From: Anisodus tanguticus
Taxonomy: Eukaryota; Streptophyta; Magnoliopsida; Solanales; Solanaceae
Length of the DNA: 64,000 bases
Reading direction: 5' to 3'
Assembly (NCBI GenBank): GCA_034509755.1
Contig: CM067555.1
Location: forward strand, 7,510,142-7,574,141
The translations under genes were made by a program, and so were the position numbers. The stretch's first letter is position 1. Each line of letters starts with the position of its first letter. Below are positions 46,901-58,894 of the stretch, one piece after another. The notes under the pieces are model-generated. The model saw only the letters and a list, made by a program, of their open reading frames with translations. It was not told the DNA's origin and ran no database searches.

Positions 46901-49492
46901 ACTCTTGACAAGGTAACTAGTTGTTTATTGCATATAATTATGGTAGTCTGTTTTACTTGAGCAAAATGTTTTTAGTCTTCACCTTTTAAATATATCAGTT
47001 TCATTTGTGCTTGTTTTTTTTTTTTGGTTCTGAGAACATTTTAGTCAAGCACATGCAGTATATGTTAGTTCCTTCTTAAAATTACATTATTTATTTTGAA
47101 AGAAAAGAAAAGTTTTCAAGGGCTCAGAGTTCCTTACCCAGGTTTAATATCCGAACTCAATCTCTGAACCCAGGAAAAAGTTGATGAAAACATTCTTCTT
47201 CCATCTCTTAACAAGTAGCAGTCAGGCCAAATGTATATAGACTGCTATTACCTCCTTCACCTTGATTTTGCTTAGGAGACTCTTTCTCTTAGCTCTCTAC
47301 TTCATCTCAGCTGTTGCAGATCGAGATCTTATTCTATGAGTATTGAGTAATGCTTCCGCTTACCTATTACAGTTTTTAAGTCAAACAAGAAGGATATAAA
47401 AGGGTAGTCCGATGCACAAAGCATCTGCATTAGCAGGGTCCGAGGAAGGGCCGCACCCCGAGGGGTGTGATATAGACAGCCTACCCTAATGCAAGTATTA
47501 GTGGCTGCTTCCACGTCTCGCACCGGTGACTATAGGTCACGCGGAGGCAACTTTATGGTTGCTCCAAACAATAAGGATGTCTGTTTGGATAATACTCATT
47601 ACTGTTGTTTTCTAGGACGCTCTAGCTGTGGATCCCTTTTGCTCACGAAGATCCTTCAAAGACCACCACTTCTATGTTGTTTTTGTCGCCCCTCCACCAC
47701 AGGATGCTTCCCAAAAATCTTTTGGCTTTCTCTTTGGTTTTCCTGTGTGCTAATTTGTCAAGTTAGGTGGTGAATGAATATCAACTTGATAGGATCATTC
47801 TTTTGATTGCCATTGTCATTTCTCTCAAGTGTGCTGTCGCCCTTTCAATGTGTTTTTCTTCTCTCATGCATTATCTATAGTCAATGTTAAAGCTATAATC
47901 CTTTATGTTGCTTCGCTGCTGGAAAGTGTGGCCAATTGTTGAGAGTAATTCCTTCAAAAAATTCAGTTTTTGGAGAATGAACCTTATTAAAAATCATAAG
48001 AATAAAGAGTAATGCAAACAATTTCCACTAGTTCCTTAATTCTTATATGCTAGACCACTTCCAGCTGTTATCACCTACCACATTATGCCATTATTATTAT
48101 TTTTAGTCTCTAGTATTTATAATTTCAAAGAAACCTCAACTTGTTAGATTACAAATTCTATTTTATTTCTTCTGGCAGGAGCAAGGCATAGCAATCCTTA
48201 CTAAAGCAATTGCAGCTTGCACTGAGGAAATAGAGCGTCACAAAGGAAAACTTGCTGTCAAGGAGGCCCCGAGAGCGGTAAGCGTCTTTTTTTTAATTAT
48301 GAGCGCTTTTTATTTTCATCATAATTGTGGAACGTGCTTCTTCGTACCTCTGAGAGACCTTAATTTGATAAACGCCATAGTTCAATGGGGATATGAGATT
48401 GAGAATTGTTAAATTTGAGACCAGATTAACCTTAACCATAACACGACGTTGGTAAATCTCTTAATAATCATGTGATGCTTGGGGCAAGAGTCAGGGTGTT
48501 CTACATCACAGATGCCATACTTGATTAGTAGTTTTACTTTGAAATTACTTCCGAACTAGTATAGCATGATCCTTAATACATATATGTGGATGGAAAATAT
48601 GTATGTTCAACTGAATAAATCGCTCCTCCAATTTGTCTCTCTTTGCAAACCACTGCTAGTACTCTGGATGCTTACTAATTGAGATCGTTGTCATATAGTT
48701 GGTTCTAAAGTCTCTAATTTGGTTTTGATTGCAATAGTATGGATGTACATGGCAAAAGTTTTACTTTTATAAAAGGGACTTCCCATCCTGATATTTTTAA
48801 ATTACAATGGACTTGTTTTAGGTTTTCAAATAAAACACGACTCTCTCTGTCCCAATTTATATGACACGTTTTTCTTTTTAGTCAGTCCCAAAAAGAATGA
48901 CACATTTCCTTATTCGACAATAATTAACTTTAAACTTTACTTTTACGCTTAACGAGATGATCGATAACCACACAAATCTTTGACTTTGTTCAAGACCACA
49001 AGATTCAAAAGTCTTCTTTTATTTCTTAAACTTCGTGCTCATCAAACTACATCATATAAATTGGGATAGAGAGAGTATTAAATAATTGGGGAGAGCTACA
49101 TTATTCAGCATATCAATTAGAACGGAAGCATGTGTGAGTTAGACCCGTACATGTTCCTAAGTTAGTTTTGGAACATTGAATTGACTGAAATTGAACACTT
49201 AAATAAGGAACAAGATTAAAAGAAATGTATGCATCTCTGGCTATCTTTTTTTTTTTCTTTTCTTTTCTTGCTTTCTGTTTTTGGCTCTGTTGTCGTATTT
49301 CTTCTGTGGTGATTCTGATGTGACTAATCGGTTCAGGTGAGTGAACGGGAAGACAAATTGCTTGCCGAACAGATGGCTAAGCTCGGTCGCGAAAATGAGG
49401 AGATCAGTGGTGATGAAGATAGTGAAGAGGAGGAAGATACAGGGATGGGAGAAATTGACGTGGAGAACTCAGGAACTGGAATTAGAGAGTAA
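43980..49492 (+). CDS. eIF2alpha: Translation initiation factor eIF2, alpha subunit
   Basis: Seven exons: 43980-44366, 46170-46226, 46315-46401, 46482-46628, 46808-46912, 48179-48277 and 49337-49492. All introns are GT..AG and fall between codons, giving 345 residues. The protein is the regulatory subunit of the eIF2 trimer, which brings Met-tRNAi to the 40S ribosome. The N-terminal S1 domain (about residues 15-95) holds SELSRRRIRS with the serine phosphorylated by GCN2 under stress (S57 from the first ATG, S56 from the second). The helical domain and the alpha-beta C-terminal domain follow, ending in an acidic tail (SGDEDSEEEEDTG). Two adjacent ATGs (43980, 43983) are possible starts; the second aligns with the Arabidopsis numbering I recall. 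Intron 1 has a run of 21 C; intron 5 a SINE; intron 6 a MITE. Confidence 0.96.
45903..45923. repeat. Poly-C run in eIF2-alpha intron 1
   Basis: Twenty-one consecutive C, followed by T-rich DNA. The length is prone to slippage and sequencing error. Confidence 0.9.
47399..47569 (-). mobile_element. Au-like SINE in eIF2-alpha intron 5
   Basis: The sequence contains, in reverse orientation, the typical blocks of the plant Au/TS SINEs: GGGTCCGAGGAAGGGCCGCA, GACAGCCTACCCTAATGCAA, TGGCTGCTTCCACG and GAGGCAACTTTATGGTTGC. It lies 486 bp into intron 5, opposite to the gene. The target duplication is eroded (AAGGAT on both sides at most). Confidence 0.8.
48841..49075. mobile_element. Stowaway-like MITE in eIF2-alpha intron 6
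   Basis: Terminal inverted repeats CTCTCTCTGTCCCAATTTAT on the left and ATAAATTGGGATAGAGAGAG on the right enclose 235 bp of AT-rich non-coding DNA. It belongs to the same broad family as 22809-23036. Confidence 0.8.
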
Positions 49493-52031
49493 AAATGCAG
49501 CTTTTATGGACGTGGATAGCATATTCTTCACAGATGCATCTCCTACAGAACCCACCTCACCTTTTTTCTTGTCCTTTTGTAGCCCTTTGTTTACTTTGGC
49601 AATTTTCCTTGACAAGCATTTTAGTTTTTTACATTAAATTAATCTTGATATTTAAGTTTGTGCGGCTATTTGGTAATTCCAAACTTATTGACCCATTTTG
49701 CAAAGAGAATGAACAACTCAACACCTTGTTATCTCAATTCTTTTGCTCATGAATATACTTTTGGAATATTTTTTATATCCCTACTCTTCCAGATAGGCGG
49801 GATTAGTGTTGAGTTATAATAGAGCTGGTGAATGTGAAGCTTAAGTTCGTCGTGTCTTTGAGAAGCTTAGAAAGTCGTGCAATGCGTTATAATCTAGCTG
49901 ATGAATGCGAAGCTTCGGTCGTACTGTCGCATCTTGAGACATTTGTAGTAGAAAATTCTGCCTCTGCTGCTTTTCCTTGCATATGCTCAACTAGTATACT
50001 GACATGTAGACTTGAAGCACCGATCTGGGTTGGCTAGACAAGGCTCGTTTATATTTTAGCTCAGTTCAGCTTGGCTCAGATCGGCTTTGGTCAAGACTTG
50101 GTTTGGCAAGGGTTTCAATTAATTGGTTAGACTCAGTTTGGCTTGAATACAAGTAGGTGAAAGTTTGCCTGAGCTTGGTTTGAGATGAGAGTAAATGGAA
50201 CATGATTAGTGAGGATTCATAAAACTATCCCTACTTAGGTTCAAATGTTTAGTAAACTCTATTTGGATATGACTACTTGAGTGTAATGCTTTTAACTAGT
50301 AAATTTTTTATACATCAATCACATTTGAATCTAAACTATCAAGTAATTATATTTTTTCTAATCAATTAGTTTATTTGCATTAACTTCTCTAAAGGCGTAA
50401 CACCACTCAAGAAATCAAAAGTTAAAGAGTCTATTCCCGCTTTGTTCGATGTGTTTTACCATAACAAAGCTGGTCTCTAGCTCGACCTAATTTGGTATTG
50501 TAGCAAGCTTATTGAGTTTGGTTTGGCTCGGTTGCTCGAAGCATAGGCCTTTTCATATAGTATCATTTGTGATTTGGTTACTATCAAGCTTCTACTGGCT
50601 CATTTTCTTTCCTCAAGGGGAGCACTTCCGTTTATTGTTTGAATCCTCCGGGCGATGTTTTGGCCAGAATCTAATAGTTAGCACTTGATAGCAGTTTGTT
50701 TTAATTTCCGTTCTAGTTGTCCTATTTGTTTTCATCCTTCTCCTTTCCTTTTGTGCTCTTCTTTGTTCAAGGGGAGGGAGAGTGGTTATTTTGATTGTCT
50801 TTGTATTGGTTGAACAGTTCATTTTGCTGCTGATGCCTACAGAACTGCTGTTCTCATGATCTGTTTAAGCTGAGGTATTTCTTGCTTCTCAATCAGACAA
50901 TGTCAACAATGCAACAAAGAAAACATACAAGGTAGTCTAGACGTTCGCTGTGATATTGCTTGCTTCAGGGGTTAGTTGCTGGCTAAAGTATCACCACTAT
51001 AGTAGCGCTAGCTTACCAACTGATAGAAATGCTGCTTCAGAAGCAGAAAAAGCAGCAAGATAATAAAGAAAATCAACAAGCAGAATTCACGAAGCGAGCA
51101 GCAGAGTAATTACACTATTTGCTAATGACAAAAGTAAAGACACTAGCTTCAAAGCCACTCCGATGTAACTTTCATCTATGATCAATGCCTATTTCGAGAC
51201 CTAAGGACAGGGGGATCCATGGGAGACATTTGCGCAAAATATTGAATCTGAGGCTCAGGTCTTTCCACTAGAGTGCAGTATTCTTGTTACTCGTCAGTCG
51301 CTGGAACTCAAAAGAGGACATATATGTGATAGGGTTCATTTTACAAGATGCAGTATTCATTACTTACTAGGATGCAGATAGTAAGAACTATCTTTAAATT
51401 CTCAATCTTTCCATCAGTTTCTTTCTAGTACATGGTATATAAGATTCACTAGAATGAAGATAGTAACCTATGCACGAATTCTCAGTCGTTCTATCAGCTA
51501 CTATTTTCTTCTTTACATTTGTCTTTGGGTGACACTCTTTTCTTCCCTTTGGGTTAATGAAATGTGAGGCAAGCAAGAACAATGTCAGCATTTTCATGCC
51601 ATCAAGTCTGTGTGCAATATCTCCGAACAGTAATAAAAGCACCAGCTACTACCCAAATGAGACGTGACGGAACTGGAGGCTGCAGCCACTCCATCAGTGA
51701 GAATTTGAGGAAACAAATATTGAAGGTTTACTGATATCCAGAAGACAGGAAAGTTGTGTCCAGAGTTCAATCAAATGCCAAACAAGAAATACCAGCAAAT
51801 AATCAATGTCGTTCACATTCTTATTGAACCCTAAAACTTTCACACAATAACAAAAATTGCTTACAGTTAATACTGAGACAAGAATTAGGGGATCAAATCA
51901 ACTGATGCTATGCACTACAATATGGTCACAAGGAAAGAAATGACCGTGGGAATGGAGCATTTAACTTATAAAAATAACTCCTCAAACGTAGTGATAATTC
52001 ACAAAGCTGAAAATGAACGATGCAATGGAGA
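49493..52031. other. Intergenic DNA between eIF2-alpha and PNGase A, no gene seen
   Basis: The first part should contain the eIF2-alpha 3' UTR. Around 50020-50540 are many GGCTCGGTT/TTGGCTTGGCT-like phrases in both orientations, similar to decayed hAT subterminal repeats. Two diverged copies of a roughly 65-bp phrase lie at about 51360-51500. No coding region is supported. Confidence 0.4.
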
Positions 52032-53009
52032 CTATGAGGAAGCTGTACAAAGACTGCTTGCAGTGTCGTTCATAAGCGTGCCATTGGCAGCTGAAACGAT
52101 CCGAGAATAGCAACCAACTTCATCCCTATAAGAATAAGTTTGTTGAGTGGTGGCTCCACCAGATAGAACATCATGATCTTGAACTACCATCCACCCACTG
52201 CATTTCTGCCGGTTTATCAACGAGCTTGATAAAACCCCAATGGACCTCCTCTCCTTCCATTCATGGTCTAAGTCAGTAAACGTCCAGATTGTATCATTCT
52301 CCGATGAAGGCAAATTCTTAGTGGTCATGCTAAGTGGATATATCTTCTTCATAGTGGACTGAGAAATCGTGATACCCGTATCAGACAGTACACTTACTAT
52401 AGTCTCTTCTCTCACATTCTGTCTTACCCTTTTTTCAGTACCATTAAGATAGAACTTTATCTTACTCTTAAATTTAACTTCTCTGGAAACTATTGTAGTT
52501 AAGTTTCTTGAAGTTGAATTCACCCACCCCGAAACCTCACTCTTCCTCTTCATCTCAATCTCAAATGACCCATCAAGTCCTTGAAATCTCGAAGATCGCT
52601 CAATGTTAAACTTAGGAGTACCATAATCAAGAACTTTAGCCTGAACTTGACATGGCAATGCGCGATTATCTATCCATAGATGCAAATTCCCATCCACTAA
52701 CCAAAATGGGACACTATCCGCCACTCCAAGACCCAAAAAGTGGGGCTTATTATCAAGCAGAAGCCCCAAAAAATGGCGTTAAATCAATATCATAAGAAGG
52801 AAGATCAAAGGCACCAATTGAAACCACTGGTTCCCAGAACAAAGGATTGATTCCTCCTGTGGAAACCACCGGAAATGGTACGAAAGACACCAAATTCTCA
52901 TCCATCTTTAACAAAACTTCCCTATACGCTACATGTCCTCTCCTTGTATTCAAATTGTTCATCTGTATATATGAATCCGGAGGATTTGAGTACCAAAACT
53001 CATCATTCC

Positions 53010-53258
53010 TGAAATATGGAATAATTTCCCTTCGAGATTCCTTTCATTATTCACAATATATATAGTTGTACAAATGTTGATTACTCATATGGTACGAATC
53101 CTAACTTATCTTACAAAGGTTGATTCCTAATATGGTACGAATCCTAACTTACCTTACAAAGGTTGATTCCTAATATAATTAGAATACTAAGTTACCTTAA
53201 ATATACATCTATCATAATTACAAAATATACGAGAGATATCGGAGAATATTCGCTAATA
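53010..53258 (-). repeat. 3' LTR of the PNGase A Copia
   Basis: It is 43 bp longer than its partner because one unit (starting GTTGATT, containing GGTACGAATCCTAACTTA) is present twice at about 53074-53165. Apart from this there are roughly ten differences between the LTRs. Confidence 0.92.
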
Positions 53259-53259
53259 C

Positions 53260-56200
53260 TCCCCCTCAGACGGAGCGGGAGGAGGCCGAATGCTAAGGCT
53301 GGATCGGAAGTCGGTGAAGAGCTGTCGTGGTAGTCCCTTTGTGAAAATGGCTGCATACTGATAAGAGGAAGACACGTGTAATATTTTGACCTGACCACAG
53401 GCAACCTTCTCTCGCACAAAGTGGATATCCATCTCAATATGTTTAGTCCGCTGATGTTGGACCGGATTATGAGACATATAGATGGCAGATATGTTGTCAC
53501 AATAGACTATAGACGCCTTCGGAGTGGACACTGGAGTTCCAAAATAAGCTTTCAGAGCCAACAGATCTCAGCAACTACGTTAACAACACCGCGATATTCT
53601 GCTTCAGCACTCGAACGAGAAAGTGTTGCCTGCCGCTTGGCGGACCATGAGATAAGATTATCCCTAAGAAATACACAGTACCCTGAGGTGGAGCGACGTG
53701 TGTCGGGGCATCCTGCCCAATCAACATCCGTGTAGGCAAGTAGCTTGGTTGGGGCAGAGGGGTATAGATGTAATCCGAAGTCTAGTGTGCCCTTAACATA
53801 TCTGATAATACGTTTGAGGGCAGCAAAATGGGACTCTCGGGGGTCGTGCATGAACAGACATACCTGCTGAGCGGCATATGCAATATCAGGCCTAGTGAAT
53901 GTAAGATACTGAAGAGCACCTGCTAGACTCCGATATAGAGTGGGATCAGAAACTGGCGCACCGTCATTGGCACTAAGCTTGGGTTTTGAGTCCACCGGAG
54001 TGGGCATAATTTTACAATTTGTCATCTTGGCCCTGTACACTATCTCTTCTGCATACTTACGCTGACACAGGAACATAATGGCTGCAGATCTTGTCACCGA
54101 TATACCCAAAAAATAACTTAGCTTGCCCAAGTCAGTCATAGCAAATTCAGTTTTGAGTAGAGCAATGATTTCATTCTTCAACCCGTCAGATGAGGCAGTA
54201 AGAACAATGTCATCGACATATAATAGCAAATATGCAGTGCTGCTACCTCGGTAAAAAGTGAAGAGAGATGTATCACACCTACTACATACAAAACCAATCT
54301 GCATAAGATACCTGGCGAACCGATTATACCAAGCGCGGGGTGCCTGTTTCAATCCATACAATGACTTTCTGAGACGACATACAAACTGCGGAGCTGCCGG
54401 ATGAACAAAGCTAGGAGGTTGATGCATGTACATAGTCTCTTTCAAATCCCCATGAAGAAACGCATTCTTGACATCAAGCTGATGAATCGGCCAATGCATG
54501 CCCATATCAATACTGAGAACAATCCAAATAGTGGCCGGTTTGACAACCGGACTGAATGTCTCACCACAATCAATACCCCTCATGCTAATTAGTGCCATTG
54601 GCAACTAGTCTTGCCTTATACCTCTCTAAGTCACCACTGTCTCTGAACTTGTGACGAAATAGCCACATACACCGGATAACATTCACACCAGCTGGTCTAG
54701 GTACCAAATCCCAAGTGTTCTGCTTGGTTAAAGCGTTAAATCCCTCGCACATGGCCGCATTCCAATTTGGGTCCAGTTTTTCTAGTTTTAGATTTTTTGG
54801 AATGGGTGATAAGGTTTGTGTGGAGAGATTGAATTGAACCTTGGGTTTGAAGATCCCGTGTTGTGCACGAGTCTCCATGCGATATGAGGGCAGTGGTGGT
54901 GGGTCGGGCGTGAGGTTTCGGTCCACCGGTTCGGACCGGTGGGCGGCGATTCGATGGGTTATTTTCGTGTCTGCGGTTGGCACGGAAATCTGCGGACCTA
55001 CGGGACCGAAGTTCTTTGGAGTGCAGGGCAACAATGTCGCTGGTGGTGCAGGTGACTCGACTAGGGGATGTAGGGGTGAGCAGGGAGCTGGTGGGGTGAT
55101 GCCGGACAATGGTGAGACTGTCGAAACAGTGGGCAGCTGTTGGTATAGATTTTGGATGACCGGGGATAGACTTGGTTCATCGAGAAAGATGTAATCGGTG
55201 GTCTGAAATTTCTGGAGATTTGAAAAATGAAAGGTTGTCTCGTCAAAGGTGACGTGACGGGAGGTGATGATTTTGCGAGTAGCAATGTCATATCACAAGT
55301 AGCCTCGATGATTAGGAGATAGACCAAGGAAGACACATGGAAGAGTGCGAGGGGCAAGTTTGTGGGGTGCAGTGGAGGCTATGTTGGGGTAGCATAAGCA
55401 TCCAAAAATACGTAGGTGATCATATGATGGCTGCCTACGGTATAAGATTTCTGTAGGGGTTTTATTTTGGAGTGTGCTAGTTGGTAAAATATTTAGAAGG
55501 GATTCTACCATTTTGACAGCATAGATCCAAAAAGGCGGTGGTAGGCAGGCATGAAACAGAAGTATAGGGAAGAAGTATAAGGACAAGAAGTTATTGATGG
55601 TACGTATAATTCTTTCAGCCTTTCCGTTTTGGGAAGAAGTCTAGGGACAAGAAAAACGGAAAACCATGCCTTGTTTAGAACAGAAATTGTGAAATGCCGA
55701 GTTATTAAATTCACGTCCATTATCACATTGGAATGATTTAATAGGTTTTTCAAATTGTGTCTTAATGAATTTTTGAAACTCGAGGAATTTTGCAAAAACT
55801 TCAGATTTGAATTTCAGTGGGTAAATCCAGACAAAGTGTGAAAAATCATTCAAGAATACTAGATAGAATTTATGACCCAAAGAGCTAGCAATCGGAGATG
55901 TCCACAAATCAGCATGAACAATATCAAAGGGAGAAAAAGTAACACTGTTTGATGACATAAAAGGAAGACGAGTATGTTTGCCTAGTGGACAAGAAAAATA
56001 GTGTTGGGCAATTTTCCCATTATTACATTGAATACGATTAGAAGTCCTAAGAAAAGTAAAAACTAGGTCTCCGGGGTGTCCGAGTCTGTTGTGTCAAGTT
56101 GAGGGAGAGATCGCCGCAAGGGATAGAGGTGCTTGCGGTCAGACAATGGAAGATTGAGTGAATGGGTAGAGGTCTCCCACATTATTGCAGCGTGTAAGAA

Positions 56201-57678
56201 TTTTCCCCGTATTGAGTTCCTTCACAGAAAAACCAAAAGGGTCAAATTCGACAGACACAGAATTATTGCTAGTGAATTTTCTAACAGAGATTAAGTTTTT
56301 AATGATGTTAGGTGTGTCTAGGACGTGGTTTAGGGAGAAAGGTGGGTGTGGATGTTTGGTGTGTGTGTTACCGTAATCTTCAATTGGAATGCGATGACCA
56401 TTATCGTCAGTAATAAATTGAGGACACTTTACCGACGTAGTTGAGATAGGTTACCTGACGACCGGGTGAGGTGAGATATGGCTCCGATGTCCATGTACCA
56501 ATTATCGTCGGGCTGTTGAAGGTTCACGGTGGTGTAGGCCTGGCCCAAAGCAGTCGAGGCCGGTCACATTTGTCGCCGCCGTTGTTCCGCTGCTTTGGAT
56601 TGCAGCCAGTGGGCTCGCTTGCTGCTTGCTTTTGCTGCACAGTGTGGTGAGGGGGAGGCCCAAGTGGCCGATCGACCATGGCTATTGGGCCCGGGGCCCC
56701 GCATTCTCGGTACGGGCATGCGCAGCGAGGCCCGATTCCGCCTGGTTGGGCCTTTGTTGTTGTTGGTTGTGCCCATGCTCGCTGTTGGTTCCGGCCTGGC
56801 GGCCTGCTCGCTTGGTTGCGTTGGCCCTTTCCGCGGCCCTTGCCTTTGTTGTTGTGACCTCTGCCGCCATGACCTCCGCCACTGGCGGCTGCTGCACTCT
56901 TGCTAGACCTGCTGCTGTACCGCTTTGGACTGTTGCAGCTGGCTGGTTCTTCTTGCCGGCCGCAGTGTTGTCATCCCGTCAACGGCTAAGTCCTTTTGAT
57001 TGTGTTCCTCTTGTTTAACACATCTAGTTTCTTCCAACAATAGTTGTGAACGTGCCTTGTTAAACTTGGGTGAGGGTCGGCTTGTTGAATCATTGTTGCG
57101 ACTGTGTCACATTAACCTTTTGGTAAACCCGCAACAAGTTGATGCACCATCTTGGTTTCTGAAACAGAAGTCCCGACGTTGGATAGTTGATCGGTTATGA
57201 GTTTTAGTTGCTTACAATATTCGGACATGTTGTTAAAATTCTCGAGGCGGGTATTATTGAATTGCTCTTCCAAATATACGGCCCGAGTATTTTTATTGTC
57301 CTGAAAGATTTCTTCTAGCCGGACCCAAAGTTCACGTGTTGTAGCACCTGTTTTCATGATAGTGCACAACAAGTCTTTGGAGATGGTGCCGTAGATCCAT
57401 TGTTTGAAGATAGCGACAAAAAGACGCCAGATTGAGTCTGTAACATCGGTGGGACGAGGAACAGATTCGTCAATATGATCGAGCACGTTGTATGCACATG
57501 CATGAATGTAGAATAGTTCCATCCACATGAAATATTGACAGTCTTCTTGGTCAAGAATTATAGGGATAAAATTCTTGATGTTGTTAACGGCGAATGCTGG
57601 ATGAAAAGAAGATATTGAACGTTGAGAGGGGTTGTCAAGTGTGCCAGTGGATGAACCGGAATTTGTGGGGGAAGACAT
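53260..57678 (-). pseudogene. Copia gag-pol with few breaks
   Basis: Gag starts at the ATG at 57678 (MSSPTNSGSSTG) and reads openly to about 57112 (UBN2-type: WRLFVAIFKQWIYGTIS, FQDNKNTRAVYLEEQF). The protease and pre-integrase parts (56050-56500) are shifted. Integrase shows HADLWTSP and CDNGREFNN (55641-55958). The linker is at 54585-55109. RT and RNase H form one open stretch (53552-54604) with LDVKNAFLHGDLKETMYM, LLLYVDDIVLTASS, YTDVDWAGCPD and SRSSAEAEYRGV. The final TKHIEMDIHFVREKV is in another frame at 53253-53561. Frameshifts make it non-functional as written. Confidence 0.88.
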
Positions 57679-57829
57679 GGTTGCCGTCTGTCGAGTGAAG
57701 GGAATTTTCTGGTTTGGTCGAGAAAGAGAGGAAGAAACCAGATTTTTTTTCTGTGAAATCAGAAAAAAATGCTGATTTCGGCCGAGAATGAGGAAGAGAA
57801 GGGATTTAGGTTTTAGGCTCTTGATACCA

Positions 57830-58035
57830 TGAAAGATGGAATAATTTCCTTCGGGATTTCTTTCATTATTCACAATATATATAGTTGTACAAATGTTGAT
57901 TCCTAATATGGTACGAATCCTAACTTACCTTACAAAGGTTGATTCCTAATATAATTAGAATCCTAAGTTACCTTAAATTTACATCTATCATAATTACAAA
58001 ATATACAGGAAATATTCGGAGAATATTCGCTAATA
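57830..58035 (-). repeat. 5' LTR of the PNGase A Copia
   Basis: A 206-bp LTR with one copy of the 43-bp unit. Its inner edge is fixed by the primer-binding site and its outer edge by the target duplication. Confidence 0.92.
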
Positions 58036-58318
58036 ATTCCCATGAAATGATACATAAATCTCCATCACAGCTTTGTAAGTATTCCTCGGAATCATAACTC
58101 TTTTCCCATACAATTCCGATTCACTCTCAATTTGAAACCAAAGTCCACTATTTCCATTTGCTGATATTGGCAATATCAAATCCGCGGGCCTGTCATCTAT
58201 ACTTCCCAGTTTACTCACTGCAATTGAAATCGCATTATCAACATAATTATTATTAGCATTCTTAGCATCATAGTATATAAAAGTAATATTCACATGATAA
58301 ACGGCTATAACGGTTAAC

Positions 58319-58894
58319 TCTCTCTCTCTTTCTTTCCCTCTCACTACCATATGCCGCCGTCCCTCGGCCAGTCCGCCATACCGTATCCGCTTAGCCAGCT
58401 CCGGCGCTACCCAGCCGCTACCGCCACTGTATCTGTTCCAGGTGTTTTGTTCCTTGCTTCTTTTATGGATTTCTCTTTGATTTTAATTTGATGCGTTGAT
58501 GATGAATCTTTCTGTTTAATGGGTTGTTCTTAATTTTAACTATTGAAAATTGTTAAACAAGGAATGAAAAGTAGGTTTATTGTATTTTGTTTGTGGGTCA
58601 CTGCATCTGTTAGTTTCTGCTCATTTAGATCTGCTACTATTGAATCTACCCGTGTAATCCACAAACTAAAAAATAATTAAAGTTTTCTGATGATTAATTA
58701 ATACTAGATCTTGAAAAACTAAACATTGTTTGATTCAACTAGAACCACTCATCAATCCTCGCCTAGGAGTAAGCAAGCTCTCTTATGTTTTCTTTTTTAT
58801 ATTACGTTCTTGCATTTACTCTTCTTGCTTTTAGTTACATCATTTTTGGCGTTCCTGTTTTAGGGGTAAACCTTTGATTAGCCTATTAGTGTAT
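58319..58894. other. Boundary region between PNGase A remnant and LINE; possible first exon on +
   Basis: A CT-rich tract (58318-58350) precedes an ATG at 58352. It opens about 30 codons (MPPSLGQSAIPYPLSQLRRY...) up to a possible splice donor CAG|GTGTTTTG near 58440, with intron-like DNA after it. I do not recognise the peptide and see no second exon in the window. It could be the first exon of a gene interrupted by the LINEs, or a chance ORF. Confidence 0.25.

Larger units (their letters stand above)
53010..58035 (-). mobile_element. Ty1/Copia LTR retrotransposon (RE1-like), nearly complete
   Basis: The 3' LTR is 53010-53258 (249 bp) and the 5' LTR 57830-58035 (206 bp). On the minus strand the LTRs start TATTAGCGAATATTC and end TTTCA (5' LTR) or TATTTCA (3' LTR). 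The primer-binding site TGGTATCAAGAGCC follows the 5' LTR at 57829. A purine tract GAGGGGGAG precedes the 3' LTR. A perfect duplication ATTCC (53005-53009 and 58036-58040) flanks it. It sits in the PNGase A coding sequence, in the same orientation. Its pol is the best preserved of the Copia copies here, with a 350-codon open stretch covering RT and RNase H. Confidence 0.95.
52032..58318 (-). pseudogene. Peptide-N-glycosidase A (PNGase A), disrupted by a Copia insertion
   Basis: Three collinear blocks on the minus strand: 58317-58036 (VYHVNITFIYYDAKN, SGLWFQIESESE, VMIPRNTYKAVMEIYVSFH), 53009-52770 (DEFWYSNPPDSYIQ, RGHVAYREVLLKMDENLV, GINPLFWEPV) and 52769-52032 (NLHLWIDNRALPC, WTFTDLDHEWKERRS). 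PNGase A enzymes of the secretory pathway and apoplast remove N-glycans from glycoproteins or peptides. Three lesions are seen. A Copia element splits the coding sequence between SFHGN and DEFWYS. One extra T in a T6 run near 52777 shifts the frame. The first 180 or so residues (signal peptide and N-terminal part of a roughly 600-residue family) are absent beyond 58318. The stop at 52032-52034 looks original. The homology is clear; a working product is unlikely. Confidence 0.88.

Noticed and set aside
56595..57018. Plus-strand ORFs of 103 and 130 codons in the GC-rich part of the Copia at 53010-58035.
   Set aside because: They are antisense to the gag C-terminal region of that element and show no known domain.
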